Below are positions 54,148-63,068 of a stretch of DNA of 64,000 nt, in pieces. Position 1 is the stretch's first letter. Every line of letters starts with the position of its first letter. The notes under the pieces were generated by a model, which worked only from the letters and a program-made list of their open reading frames with translations, searched no databases and was not told the origin of the DNA. Source of the DNA: a candidate division TA06 bacterium (GTDB lineage Bacteria > Edwardsbacteria > AC1 > EtOH8); the NCBI GenBank assembly GCA_016235665.1, contig JACRJI010000015.1, positions 1 to 64,000 of the forward strand. Reading direction: 5' to 3'. The position numbers and the translations under genes were made by a program.

Positions 54148-55413
54148 CTAACAAACTTTAACCGGTGGCATTCCTTTGTTGTTTTTATTCTGACACGCCT
54201 TTTCCAACAGCTGTTCAAGGTGCTTTGTTGCAATGTGCAATGACCATTTTTCTTTTACCTGCAATCTCCCGTTTTTCCCAAGTGATTCCCTGACACTCTG
54301 ATTATTGAGTAAATACTTAATTGCATCTGCCATTTGTGATGGTGAATAATCAACCAAAATCCCGTTAACATTGTTGATTATAGTTTCCCTTAGCCCACCT
54401 TCAGCAATTGCAACAACTGGGATTTCACATGAATTTGCTTCTAATGGAGTAAACCCAAAAGGTTCTAAGCGCGGTGCATATAAAAATATTTTTGACTTGT
54501 TTAAATACTGCAACATTGTTTTATCGCTAACATTAGTCATAAATTCTACAACTACATTTGATTGCAGGGCCTCTTCAATTAGCTTATCTTTATAATCTTG
54601 ATTACTGCCATTACCAATGCAAACTAAGGAAGGCTTATCCGGACCTAATAATGAAAGGGCTTTGATAATAAAACCAATGTTTTTACTTGGGGCTATTGCA
54701 CCAACTGTGATTACAATGTTGCTTTTAATAACACCTTCGTCGGGCATAAAATGATCGGCATCTATGCCTAAATAGCATACGCTTGATTGAAGACCGTACG
54801 CCCGCAACACATTTTCCCTGGAAAAATATGAATTTACAAGAATATCATCAAAGGAAGCAGCATTACGATATTCCTCCCTTACTTTAAAACGCATCTGATG
54901 TATTCTTATGTGATCTTCAATTGTGTTGATCAAGTAATTACTAATATTTTCGCCGCGTCGATATTTCTCACGGGCTTTCCAGGGATACTCTGGCAATGCT
55001 TCATATAGTACACGACACGGCTCTTGTAAATAAAGCACTTTAGGAATAGCTAAATATCTCCCAATGTGTGGAGCACTAAAATATTGACAAGGGTGCGCCA
55101 ATAATACATCATAACCACCCAACCTGATTTCACCTGCACAGCGACGGCAACTTATGTCAAGTTCCCGATATAGCTTCCATTTACGAATCAATCGCATCAG
55201 TTTATTTCCGACGTTCCCTGGTAGCGTCATAGCTTCACCAATCGGCAACACATGCTCTGTAATCAATTGATCTAATGGTAAATACTCGCGGTCTGCTGTT
55301 GATGGGCACCATGCTTCTACATGATGCCCTAATGATAGCAATCCTTTAACCTGATCATACAGCGCTCTTTTACCACCACCATTCGGCAAGTTATGCCAAA
55401 CTGCAATGCGCAT
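54148..55413 (-). CDS. family 4 glycosyltransferase, copy 2
   Basis: About 421 residues from the ATG at 55413, one base after the flippase stop. The frame is open to 55461, but the shorter start matches its paralogue (MRIAVWHNLPNGGGKRALYD). YAPRLEPFGFTPLEANSCEIPVVAIAEGGLRETI is the GT4 acceptor/nucleotide motif. It is paralogous to the enzyme at 51118-52332. Confidence 0.88.
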   Translation of the reverse strand: MRIAVWHNLPNGGGKRALYDQVKGLLSLGHHVEAWCPSTADREYLPLDQLITEHVLPIGEAMTLPGNVGNKLMRLIRKWKLYRELDISCRRCAGEIRLGGYDVLLAHPCQYFSAPHIGRYLAIPKVLYLQEPCRVLYEALPEYPWKAREKYRRGENISNYLINTIEDHIRIHQMRFKVREEYRNAASFDDILVNSYFSRENVLRAYGLQSSVCYLGIDADHFMPDEGVIKSNIVITVGAIAPSKNIGFIIKALSLLGPDKPSLVCIGNGSNQDYKDKLIEEALQSNVVVEFMTNVSDKTMLQYLNKSKIFLYAPRLEPFGFTPLEANSCEIPVVAIAEGGLRETIINNVNGILVDYSPSQMADAIKYLLNNQSVRESLGKNGRLQVKEKWSLHIATKHLEQLLEKACQNKNNKGMPPVKVC

Positions 55414-55414
55414 A

Positions 55415-56674
55415 TTATAACCATCCCAATCGTAAAAGATATATCCCTTGTTTCCGGACAAAACGAATCATTAATAACAATATCATTATTTCGGATATTA
55501 AATAAATAAATGCCGTTCCAGAATCTTTATACATGGGAACAAATATAAATGACAAAACGAGAGATATCAAGCCAGGAATAAGAACTGACATTAAGAAATC
55601 CTTTGTACGCCCTATATTAATTAGTATTTGAGTGCCATAAATATTATCAATATAAATGCTTAATGGCAATATAGCCATGATCATTATAAGTTTATTTATA
55701 TGGGCTGAATGACTGCCAGTAATCATTTGTATAAATATATCAGGGAAAAGTATTAATGTCAGAAAGATCGCAAAAAAAGTAATTCCTCCCCAAAACAATA
55801 CTTTTCTTAAAAACTTGATTGCGTTTTCACGAGATTCACAAAACAATTTACTTACCCTTGGGAATATTGCTGTGCTTATAGGCGCACATAATGCAATGAA
55901 TACTTTTACTATTTTATCAGCAACTGCGAAATATCCCACTGTTTGATTGTTTGTCATTATACCAAGGAGAAATATGTTTGTATTATTTACAAGCGTTGAA
56001 GAAAGGATTGTTAAAAACACATCCTTTCCGTCTATTATTGTTTTTATAAGATCATTTTTTTCGGGTATTATCAATTTTATCGGTCTGTATTTTATTATTA
56101 CCAGCAAACTGATTGTTGCTGCAATTATTACTCCCATAGACTGAATAACAACCAACAAGAACAGATCATTTTTAGTGTTCACAAAAATAAATATACATGC
56201 GGTTGTGATTATTTTTGCTATTACATTAAATATTGCGATATATTTTGTTAATTCTATACCTTGATAATACCATACTGGAAATATTAAATTACCCAAAACA
56301 CTAATTAATGAAACAGTATAAAGTTTCCAATCATTTGTAAATTTCGGAACAGCAAATACAACTAGTACCATTATAAATATGCTAATAATAAAAAATAAAG
56401 TTTTTACAGCCATGACCGATGAGAATATTTCCGAAAGCCTTTGTTTATTATCGCGAGCAATCGAAACATCCCTCGTGGCTGTCAAATTAAAGCCGTAATC
56501 TGTTAATGTCGTAAAATATTGATTGAACGAGAATACAAATGTGTATAACCCGAATCCATCAATTCCAAGCACTCTAACTAAATATGGGAATGTAATCAAT
56601 GGGAAGGCATAATTAATGAATTGCACACCCATTAATGAAAACATATTTTCTAATATTATTTTACGTTCACTCAT
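55415..56674 (-). CDS. wzx: polysaccharide flippase (Wzx type, MATE/PST superfamily)
   Basis: About 419 residues from the ATG at 56674 (MSERKIILENMFSLMGVQFIN). Twelve or so hydrophobic segments, with PLITFPYLVRVLGIDGFGLYTFVFSF and the central YPIKLIIPE loop typical of Wzx proteins. It flips undecaprenyl-linked repeat units across the inner membrane. Its start overlaps the polymerase stop by 8 bp. It lies in the AT-rich cassette. Confidence 0.85.
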   Translation of the reverse strand: MSERKIILENMFSLMGVQFINYAFPLITFPYLVRVLGIDGFGLYTFVFSFNQYFTTLTDYGFNLTATRDVSIARDNKQRLSEIFSSVMAVKTLFFIISIFIMVLVVFAVPKFTNDWKLYTVSLISVLGNLIFPVWYYQGIELTKYIAIFNVIAKIITTACIFIFVNTKNDLFLLVVIQSMGVIIAATISLLVIIKYRPIKLIIPEKNDLIKTIIDGKDVFLTILSSTLVNNTNIFLLGIMTNNQTVGYFAVADKIVKVFIALCAPISTAIFPRVSKLFCESRENAIKFLRKVLFWGGITFFAIFLTLILFPDIFIQMITGSHSAHINKLIMIMAILPLSIYIDNIYGTQILINIGRTKDFLMSVLIPGLISLVLSFIFVPMYKDSGTAFIYLISEIMILLLMIRFVRKQGIYLLRLGWL

Positions 56675-58043
56675 GATTTGGCAAATAATCAAAAGAATTT
56701 GTTTTGTTTAGCTGTACATTGCTTGACAACATTTTTATACATATTGCCCACATTAACCAGAAAAATGGACCATAACTCTTGGAGTTTATTATATAATCTA
56801 TTTGGCTATGCATCAGTGTACCTAGCAAGGCAGGAGCAAAAAGAAGAAATATTGCCATTGTGGTTTTAGGATCACTGCGATATTTTTTAAAAAATAGATA
56901 GAACGGAAACGCAAGTATTGCCATCATTAATATAATACTGATTCCACCGAATTCAACACCATATCGCAACAACATATTGTGGGGATCATCATGTATTTCG
57001 TTAAATATTCGATAAGGGAATTGACCAGGGCCTGTTCCGATAAATATCCCATTTTTTATTTGCACCAAGCAATCCCACCACATTGATAAACGATACAACG
57101 TTGAAAAGTCAACTTTTATGTTTTGCACTCGAAATATTATTTGATTAATGAATGGCCTAAGCAGAAATAATACTGTTAACAGAGAGATGATTATTGGCAA
57201 TATTTTTATTTTTTTATCTGTTAACATTTTCCCGAATATAAAAGTTACAACAGCCATGAATAACCCGACTAATGACCCTCGTGACATCATTGTAAGTGCT
57301 ATAAAAAAAGCAGAAACGACAATAAATTGCATAAAAATATTTTTCACCCATCGCCCTTTCCACAAATCCATACTGGTATACCCGAACACTGCAATAAAAA
57401 TAAGGATATCGGCTAATCGATTGCTTCCATTCCCCGGTATCGATAATTTACGAAACAATGCAAATGTAAAAGCACTGACATTTAAATCATTTTGTACCAA
57501 TATGGACATAAAAGCGATTATTGCCTCTATCACTATAAACCCGAACAAGAATGGTAAACCTCTTACTAATATCCATTGCTGTCCTTCATTTGAGATATAT
57601 TCATCCTGTATCAAAACATAAAGCATAAAGGGGATAATGGCTAAAGTTGTATACCATTGAATCCCTAGATATAAAAAATGCCATTTTGCAACGGTAAATA
57701 GTCCTAACAGAATAATTATCAACCATGAAACGGTTACAATATCAAAACTAATAATTTGTTGCTTCCTATACATTCTATTGAGAAGTAAGTAGAAAAACGT
57801 TATACACATTAGCACATAACTTGCTTTCATAATTGAAGGGGCTGGTGCAAAATTAAGTAGTATACTTATGAAAATAATGACTTCAGGTCGTTTCCTAAAC
57901 AATAACAATATTAACACTAACATGGCTATTCCAAAAAGAACAATAATTGGAACCCACATTTGGAATACAACCATTAACAAAATTCCCAACCCTATACAAA
58001 TAAATATAGTTAGTATTTTATTGGAAATACACATTTTTAACAA
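56667..58043 (-). CDS. O-antigen polymerase/ligase family membrane protein
   Basis: 458 residues with about ten to twelve hydrophobic segments. The large periplasmic loop near residues 325-390 carries GTGPGQFPYRIFNEIHDDPHNMLLRYGVEFG, matching the Wzy_C/O-antigen ligase superfamily pattern (GxGxGxF...HNxxL). It polymerises repeat units or ligates them to lipid A core; next to Wzx and Wzz a Wzy role is favoured. It is the last AT-rich gene before wzz. The alternative start MCISNK is 9 bp downstream. Confidence 0.82.
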   Translation of the reverse strand: MLKMCISNKILTIFICIGLGILLMVVFQMWVPIIVLFGIAMLVLILLLFRKRPEVIIFISILLNFAPAPSIMKASYVLMCITFFYLLLNRMYRKQQIISFDIVTVSWLIIILLGLFTVAKWHFLYLGIQWYTTLAIIPFMLYVLIQDEYISNEGQQWILVRGLPFLFGFIVIEAIIAFMSILVQNDLNVSAFTFALFRKLSIPGNGSNRLADILIFIAVFGYTSMDLWKGRWVKNIFMQFIVVSAFFIALTMMSRGSLVGLFMAVVTFIFGKMLTDKKIKILPIIISLLTVLFLLRPFINQIIFRVQNIKVDFSTLYRLSMWWDCLVQIKNGIFIGTGPGQFPYRIFNEIHDDPHNMLLRYGVEFGGISIILMMAILAFPFYLFFKKYRSDPKTTMAIFLLFAPALLGTLMHSQIDYIINSKSYGPFFWLMWAICIKMLSSNVQLNKTNSFDYLPNHE

Positions 58044-58089
58044 TATTTTTATCAGATTATTGGTGATTGCGAGGGTCTACTGCCTTTTT

Positions 58090-59277
58090 CTATTTTAAAA
58101 TGCTCTTTAATGCCATAAATCGTTCTTTGTAAATTGGATCATGTGAATAATAATCAAAGGCATAATTTACAATAATTGCACAAACGCCCATAATTAAACC
58201 TATCATCATACCCATTATAGTAATGATTGACCGTTTCGGCCAGCTCTTTTTATACGGCGGAGTAGCCCTTTCCAAAAACTGAATCTTAGGCGTATCCTTG
58301 GCTTCCATTATCTTGGCCTGCTCCAACTGCTGGACCAAAAGCCCATATACCTCCTGGTGTATCTTCACATCCCGCATCCGGCGGCCCAGTTCCATCCCTA
58401 TGTCTGGGGCGCTGGCAAAAGGAACAAAAAGGTTCTTGTTCTTGCTTCCCTTCATCAATTCATTCAACTGCTGTTCGGCCTTGCTTATCTGGTTTTCCAA
58501 ACTCATGATCTGGGGGTTTTCGGCCGTGCCGTAGGATTTCATGGCCTCCATCTCAATCCTCTGTCCTACGATCTTGCCCTCCAAGGCCGCCGACATCTCT
58601 ATCACCGCCTTCATTTCATCATTCAACGAAACCGTGCGAAATCGCTTTTGAAAGACATTCAACGAGTCTTCCAGTTTTTTCAACAATGCTTCTTCCTGGT
58701 CCAGCCTTTTCTCTATGAACTCCCTGGCCTTGCGGCCCTGGTTCATGGTCAGACCGGTGTATACCCGGTCCAATGCTGTGCCGTAGCAGTTGGCTATCTC
58801 GGCCGCCTTATTCTTGTCTTTATCTTCCACCGTAATAGTGATGAATCTCTCTTCCCCCACTTTTACGGCGGTGGCCTTGGAAAGTTTTAAACTTACATTG
58901 TACATGGCCTTTTGGGGATCCTTGGCGAAGACCTTATCCTTCTTGTAATGCTCCACCAGACCGCACTCGTCAATGACAATTCCAGCTATGGTACCGCTTT
59001 TAAGCATGTAAGCGAAAACATCAGAAGGAGTGACCATACCCGGCATGAATCCCACCCCGCCGATCTCCGGGTCGCTGGTAAAACTCCCTTTTAGGGCCAG
59101 GCTCATCAAATTCACGCCCTGATTAACCGGCGGCATCAATGTGGCTGTAGCCTTGTATTTTACCGGGATCACCAGGCTTAGCCCGGCCGCAAATACTGTA
59201 AAAGCCAGGGTAATGTAAATGATCTTCCTGCGTTCTTTGACCAACAGGTAAAGCAGATCATAAAAGCTGTTTATCAT
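58090..59277 (-). CDS. wzz: chain-length determinant (Wzz) protein
   Basis: 395 residues. An N-terminal membrane helix (IIYITLAFTVFAAGLSLVIPV) precedes a periplasmic domain with coiled coil (about 170-330, ending in a Pro-rich TPPYKKSWPKRSI). A C-terminal helix completes the Wzz fold. There is no BY-kinase domain. It sets polymer length with Wzy. Base composition changes inside the gene: the last about 50 codons (58090 to about 58240) are AT-rich like the cassette and the rest is GC-rich, which may be a recombination joint. Confidence 0.87.
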   Translation of the reverse strand: MINSFYDLLYLLVKERRKIIYITLAFTVFAAGLSLVIPVKYKATATLMPPVNQGVNLMSLALKGSFTSDPEIGGVGFMPGMVTPSDVFAYMLKSGTIAGIVIDECGLVEHYKKDKVFAKDPQKAMYNVSLKLSKATAVKVGEERFITITVEDKDKNKAAEIANCYGTALDRVYTGLTMNQGRKAREFIEKRLDQEEALLKKLEDSLNVFQKRFRTVSLNDEMKAVIEMSAALEGKIVGQRIEMEAMKSYGTAENPQIMSLENQISKAEQQLNELMKGSKNKNLFVPFASAPDIGMELGRRMRDVKIHQEVYGLLVQQLEQAKIMEAKDTPKIQFLERATPPYKKSWPKRSIITIMGMMIGLIMGVCAIIVNYAFDYYSHDPIYKERFMALKSILK

Positions 59278-59306
59278 GATATCGATATCTCCAAAAGTTT
59301 GAATTT

Positions 59307-59339
59307 TCCTCCGTGTCTCTGAGTCTCTGTGGCTTGTGT
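59307..59339. repeat. CACGGAG-type short repeat between wza and wzz
   Basis: The plus strand reads CCTCCGTGTCTCTGAGTCTC and continues CTGTGGCTTGTG. Its complement carries CACAGAG, CTCAGAG and ACACGGAGG at about 10-base intervals. It is similar to the arms at 42310-42381, here filling most of the gap between wza and wzz. Confidence 0.45.
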
Positions 59340-59340
59340 T

Positions 59341-60255
59341 CTACTTGGTCACCGACCAGACTATGAAGAACATGGTCAGCAGCTGCCCGGTCACCGAGAT
59401 ATAATCCCGCCAGCCCTTGATCTGCATCTCACCCACTATCACCACGTCGCCCGGCTCCACCGGTGTGGATTCCTTGGCGCTCAGTGACCTTCCGCCCCAG
59501 CGGTTGATCTTTATGTTGCTGGTACTGGCCCTGTCCCCGTAGCCTCCGGCCATCCCCAGGTAATAGCTGATGACCGTTCCCGGTTCAAAGACAAAGGTTC
59601 CGCCCTTCTGCACCTGGCCGACCACCGTTACCGTGGTCGGAGCGGTGGGCACTGTCACCACGTCTCCTTCCTTCAGCAGGACATTAACGGCCTGATCGTT
59701 GTCTATCACCAACTTGGTATAACTGATGCTGGCCACTTCCCCGGGCCGGGCGATGTTCTCGATCTTGATGTCCTCCTTGGTGGCCACCGGTGTAAATCCG
59801 CCGGCCATGGTTATCACATCCAAAAGCCTTTCGCCCGGCTTTACCTCGTAGCTGCCGGGTTTCCAGACCTGGCCGGCCACACGCACCGCGTTCTGGACCA
59901 CCGGAACGAAGATGATGTCCCCGTCCTCCACCTTGGGATTCTCCGACTGCTGGTTGAAGGCCAGATAGCTGTAAAGGTCCAGAGTGTCTATGGCCTGGCC
60001 GTGGCGGGTCAGTACTATGGTCCTTAGCGAGCCCTGCTCGCTGGCCCCCCCGGCCATGGCAAAGGCGGTGGAAACCCTCTCATAAGGTGGCACTGCATAA
60101 ATTCCGGGATTCTTTACCTGCCCCAGCACCTGTACCTTGATGACCGGTTTCTCCTTGGCCTCCACCGGCATAACCTGCTGGCCAATGGCCTGGGGAACGC
60201 CGCTTAAAAGCAAAGCCAAAACAAATGCTGCCGCCTTCTGCAATGATCTTCCCAT
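59341..60255 (-). CDS. wza: Wza/SLBB outer-membrane polysaccharide export protein
   Basis: 304 residues. A signal peptide (AAAFVLALLLSGVPQAIG) is followed by three SLBB-like units: KVQVLGQVKNPGIYAVPPYERVSTAFAMAGG, RVAGQVWKPGSYEVKPGERLLDVITMAGG and TVVGQVQKGGTFVFEPGTVISYYLGMAGG. There is no poly_export domain preceding them and the C-terminus ends in a hydrophobic helix (GQLLTMFFIVWSVTK), which differs from E. coli Wza. It forms or supports the export channel. It begins the operon after the structured leader; SD GGAGG is 7 nt upstream of the ATG. Confidence 0.85.
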   Translation of the reverse strand: MGRSLQKAAAFVLALLLSGVPQAIGQQVMPVEAKEKPVIKVQVLGQVKNPGIYAVPPYERVSTAFAMAGGASEQGSLRTIVLTRHGQAIDTLDLYSYLAFNQQSENPKVEDGDIIFVPVVQNAVRVAGQVWKPGSYEVKPGERLLDVITMAGGFTPVATKEDIKIENIARPGEVASISYTKLVIDNDQAVNVLLKEGDVVTVPTAPTTVTVVGQVQKGGTFVFEPGTVISYYLGMAGGYGDRASTSNIKINRWGGRSLSAKESTPVEPGDVVIVGEMQIKGWRDYISVTGQLLTMFFIVWSVTK

Positions 60256-60270
60256 TGATTTCCTCCAAAT

Positions 60271-60306
60271 AAAAATCCGGATGCCCGATATTTTAGGCGT
60301 CCGGAT
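60271..60306 (-). terminator. terminator-like hairpin directly before wza (possible attenuator)
   Basis: On the minus strand TCCGGAT at the left edge pairs with ATCCGGA across a GCC/GGC extended stem (60275-60306), followed by TTTTTATTT and then the wza SD sequence. A promoter lies upstream, so this would stop transcripts before wza unless antitermination occurs. Confidence 0.55.
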
Positions 60307-60354
60307 ATTTAATACCTTACTATTGCCGTTGAAATGTGACTAAGGTATAAAAAC

Positions 60355-60461
60355 AGGGCGCCTGTTTAGTTATAAAGCCAAGGCTAAAAAACAAAACAAC
60401 CAATGGCTGTTTGGCCGTAAATTCTCTGTTTTTTAGAAACCTCAAACTTTAATGGCGCCCT
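60355..60461 (-). promoter_or_regulatory. nested-stem RNA element in the wza leader
   Basis: The 328-bp gap between wza and the dehydrogenase gene holds a promoter and this element. Outer stem AGGGCGCC (60355-60362) and GGCGCCCT (60454-60461) encloses an inner exact 9-bp stem CTAAAAAAC (60384-60392) and GTTTTTTAG (60428-60436) and a small hairpin CCAA/TTGG. On the minus strand the outer stem is followed by GTTTTTATA, so the whole looks like a large terminator-linked regulatory structure. I recognise no known riboswitch class. Confidence 0.5.
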
Positions 60462-60505
60462 AATTTAGCTCCTTGCTGGGTTATTATCGTTTTTTCAGAT
60501 AGCTA

Positions 60506-60534
60506 ATTTTACCTCAAATACTTTGATTTGTCAA
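60506..60534 (-). promoter_or_regulatory. sigma-70 promoter of the wza-wzz polysaccharide operon
   Basis: On the minus strand TTGACA (60529-60534) and TAAAAT (60506-60511) have a 17-bp spacer. Transcription would start near 60499, giving a leader of about 244 nt to the wza ATG that includes the two structured elements. Confidence 0.75.
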
Positions 60535-60583
60535 GACATTAAACCGATGAATTACAAAGGGTAAGCCTTAAAACGACCCGGGT

Positions 60584-61894
60584 TTATTGTTTCCGCCCGA
60601 TCTTGACGATTTTGGGGCTTTTTATTCCCTTGGTGGCATTCCTGGTATCCACCACCAATTTGGAATTCTTTACTATCATCTTCAGGTCATATTCGGAATG
60701 GTTGGTGGTGATCAGGACGCAATCCACCGACCTTAACAGCTTCTGGGTCAATGGAACCGAGGTCAAGGACATCCCATGTTCCGAGAATTTCGGCACCCAG
60801 GGATCGTTGTAGATCAGCGACTTTACCTTGGGCCGCAAAAGCTCTATCACCTTGATGGCCGGGCTGCTGCGGGTGTCGTCGATGTCCTTTTTAAAGGCCA
60901 CTCCCAGCACCAGCACCTTGGACCGGGAGGCCGCCAGCCCGATGTCGGAAAGGGCGCTGATCACCTTGTCCACCACGTGATAGGGCATGTTCTCGTTGGT
61001 CTCGGCCGCCAGCTCTATGAAGTCGGTATGAAAGTCATATTCCTTGGCCTTCCAGGCCAGATAATAGGGATCGATGGGGATGCAGTGGCCGCCCAGACCG
61101 GGGCCGGGATAGAACGGCATGTAGCCGTAGGGCTTGGTGGCTGCGGCGTCCACCACCTCCCAGATGTCCACCCCCTCCATCCGCTCGCACAGGCAGGCCA
61201 GCTCGTTCACCAGGGCTATGTTGACGCTGCGGAAGATGTTCTCCAGCAGCTTGGTCATCTCGGCGGCCGAGGGCGAGGAGACCATCACCACCTGGCTGAT
61301 GATCTGCCGGTAAAGCAGGCCGGCCAGCTCCCCGCATTTTGGGGTCAGGCCCCCCACCACGGTGGGGGTGTTGGCGATGCCGAATTTCTTGTTGCCGGGA
61401 TCGATCCGCTCCGGGGAGAAGGCCAGGTAAAAATCCTTCCCGGCCTTCAAGCCGGTCTTCTCCAGGATCGGCTTGACCACTTTGGTGGTGGTCTCGGGAT
61501 AAGTAGTGCTGATCAGCACCACCAGCATTTCTTTGTGAAGATACCGGGCTATATCCTTAGTAGAGGAAATTATGTAGCTGATGTCGGGGTCCTTGGTGGC
61601 GGTAAACGGGGTGGGGACGCAGATCAACACCGCATCACAGCTTTTAAGCGCCTGGTAATCCCCGGTGGCCTTGAGCTTTTTCGTGCTGACCAGCTTTTTC
61701 AGCAACTGGTCGTCCACGTCGGCGATGTAATTCCTGCCGGAGTTGATGGAGGACACTTTCTTCTGGTCAACGTCAATGCCGATCACGTTAAAGCCCACCC
61801 GGCCAAACTCCACTGCCAGCGGCAGGCCCACGTATCCCAGGCCGATCACGCCCACCGTGGCCTTATGCGCTTCTATCTTGGTCTTCAGGTCCAT
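60584..61894 (-). CDS. UDP-N-acetyl-sugar 6-dehydrogenase (WbpA/WbpO-type)
   Basis: 436 residues. NAD-binding TVGVIGLGYVGLPLAVEFG, the substrate motif GPGLGGHCIPIDPYYLAWKA with the catalytic Cys, and the C-terminal LGVAFKKDIDDTRSSPA place it among UDP-sugar 6-dehydrogenases of the UDP-GlcNAc/ManNAc group. It makes a UDP-uronic acid by two NAD+-linked oxidations. It follows the rmlB-like gene and precedes the wza promoter. Confidence 0.92.
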   Translation of the reverse strand: MDLKTKIEAHKATVGVIGLGYVGLPLAVEFGRVGFNVIGIDVDQKKVSSINSGRNYIADVDDQLLKKLVSTKKLKATGDYQALKSCDAVLICVPTPFTATKDPDISYIISSTKDIARYLHKEMLVVLISTTYPETTTKVVKPILEKTGLKAGKDFYLAFSPERIDPGNKKFGIANTPTVVGGLTPKCGELAGLLYRQIISQVVMVSSPSAAEMTKLLENIFRSVNIALVNELACLCERMEGVDIWEVVDAAATKPYGYMPFYPGPGLGGHCIPIDPYYLAWKAKEYDFHTDFIELAAETNENMPYHVVDKVISALSDIGLAASRSKVLVLGVAFKKDIDDTRSSPAIKVIELLRPKVKSLIYNDPWVPKFSEHGMSLTSVPLTQKLLRSVDCVLITTNHSEYDLKMIVKNSKLVVDTRNATKGIKSPKIVKIGRKQ

Positions 61895-61974
61895 TACCTT
61901 AAAGCCTTTCGTAAAGATTTCCCTTTTTCAATGATACCCGAACCGGTTCGATAACCCTTGATTCGGCGGCCATA

Positions 61975-63000
61975 TCACTTGGCATCAGCCAGCCGCTGGC
62001 CATACCATTTACGGTAATATTCTTTGTACTCGCCGCTCTTCAGCTTACGCCACCACCATTCATTGTCCCGGTACCAATCGACGGTCAGCTTGAGCGCCTG
62101 TTCAAAGTTGTGGCCCGGCTTCCAGCCCAGGGCCTTCAGTTTGGATGAATCTATGCAATAGCGCCGGTCGTGCCCCGGACGGTCGGCTACGTATTTTATC
62201 AGGCTGGCCGGCTTGCCCAGTAATTCCAGCATCCGGGTCGCCATCACTATGTTGGGGGTTTCGCTGTCCGGCCCGCAGTTGTAGGCTTGGCCCACCTGGC
62301 CTTTCAGCAGCACCGTCTCGATCCCCTCCACATGGTCCATCACATACTGGTACTGGCGCACCTGTTTGCCGTCGCCGTACATCGGCAGGGGCTGATCGTC
62401 TATGGCGTTGGTGCAGAAAAGCGGCACCGCGTTCTCCGGATACTGGCGCGGCCCGATGTTGTTGGCCCCGCGGGTGATGGTTACCGGGGTGCCGTAGGTG
62501 GTGAAATAGGCAAACACCAGCAGTTCGGCGCCGGCCTTGCTGGCGGCATACGGGCTGCGCGCTTCAAAAGGATCTGTTTCCTTGGAGGCTCCGGTCATCA
62601 CCTGGCCGTAGACCTCGTCGGTTGAAACGTGGTGGAACCGCTCCAGCTTGTATTTGTTGACCGCCTCCAGGAGCACATAAGTGCCGTAGACATCGGTCTT
62701 GATGAAGGCATCGGGGTCCATGATGGACCTGTCGACGTGGGTCTCGGCCGCGAAATTTGCAATTACGTCGATCTTGTGCTTTTCAACCGTCTCGCCCACC
62801 GCCTGAGCATCGCAGATGTCAGCTTTGACAAAGGCATAGCGGGGATTTTTTCCGGCTTCCTTGAGGTTGTCCATATTGCCGCGATAGTTCAGTTTGTCGT
62901 ATACCACGATGCGGCATTCCGGATACTTGGCCAGCATATGATCCACAAAATGGCTGCCAATGAAACCGGCCCCGCCGGTGACCATAATTGTTTTATTCAT
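61975..63000 (-). CDS. rmlB: dTDP-glucose 4,6-dehydratase
   Basis: 341 residues from the ATG at 63000 (MNKTIMVTGGAGFIGSHFVD); the frame is open to 63090, but that would run into the epimerase gene. Extended SDR motifs are GGAGFIGSHF, the catalytic DEVYGQ loop region and YAASKAG, with TRGANNIGPRQYPENAVPLF. It removes water from dTDP-glucose to give the 4-keto-6-deoxy intermediate for rhamnose or other deoxysugars. Confidence 0.93.
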   Translation of the reverse strand: MNKTIMVTGGAGFIGSHFVDHMLAKYPECRIVVYDKLNYRGNMDNLKEAGKNPRYAFVKADICDAQAVGETVEKHKIDVIANFAAETHVDRSIMDPDAFIKTDVYGTYVLLEAVNKYKLERFHHVSTDEVYGQVMTGASKETDPFEARSPYAASKAGAELLVFAYFTTYGTPVTITRGANNIGPRQYPENAVPLFCTNAIDDQPLPMYGDGKQVRQYQYVMDHVEGIETVLLKGQVGQAYNCGPDSETPNIVMATRMLELLGKPASLIKYVADRPGHDRRYCIDSSKLKALGWKPGHNFEQALKLTVDWYRDNEWWWRKLKSGEYKEYYRKWYGQRLADAK

Positions 63001-63068
63001 ACTTGATAAAGTTGTCTGTTCGCAGATTAGTGTTTTCCGTTCCCAACATCCGTTCCCTGTTCCATGGG

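Noticed and set aside
60500-60560. JUMPstart/ops element before wza
   Set aside because: GGAGCT followed by AGGGCG is loosely similar, but the diagnostic GGCGGTAG core is absent.
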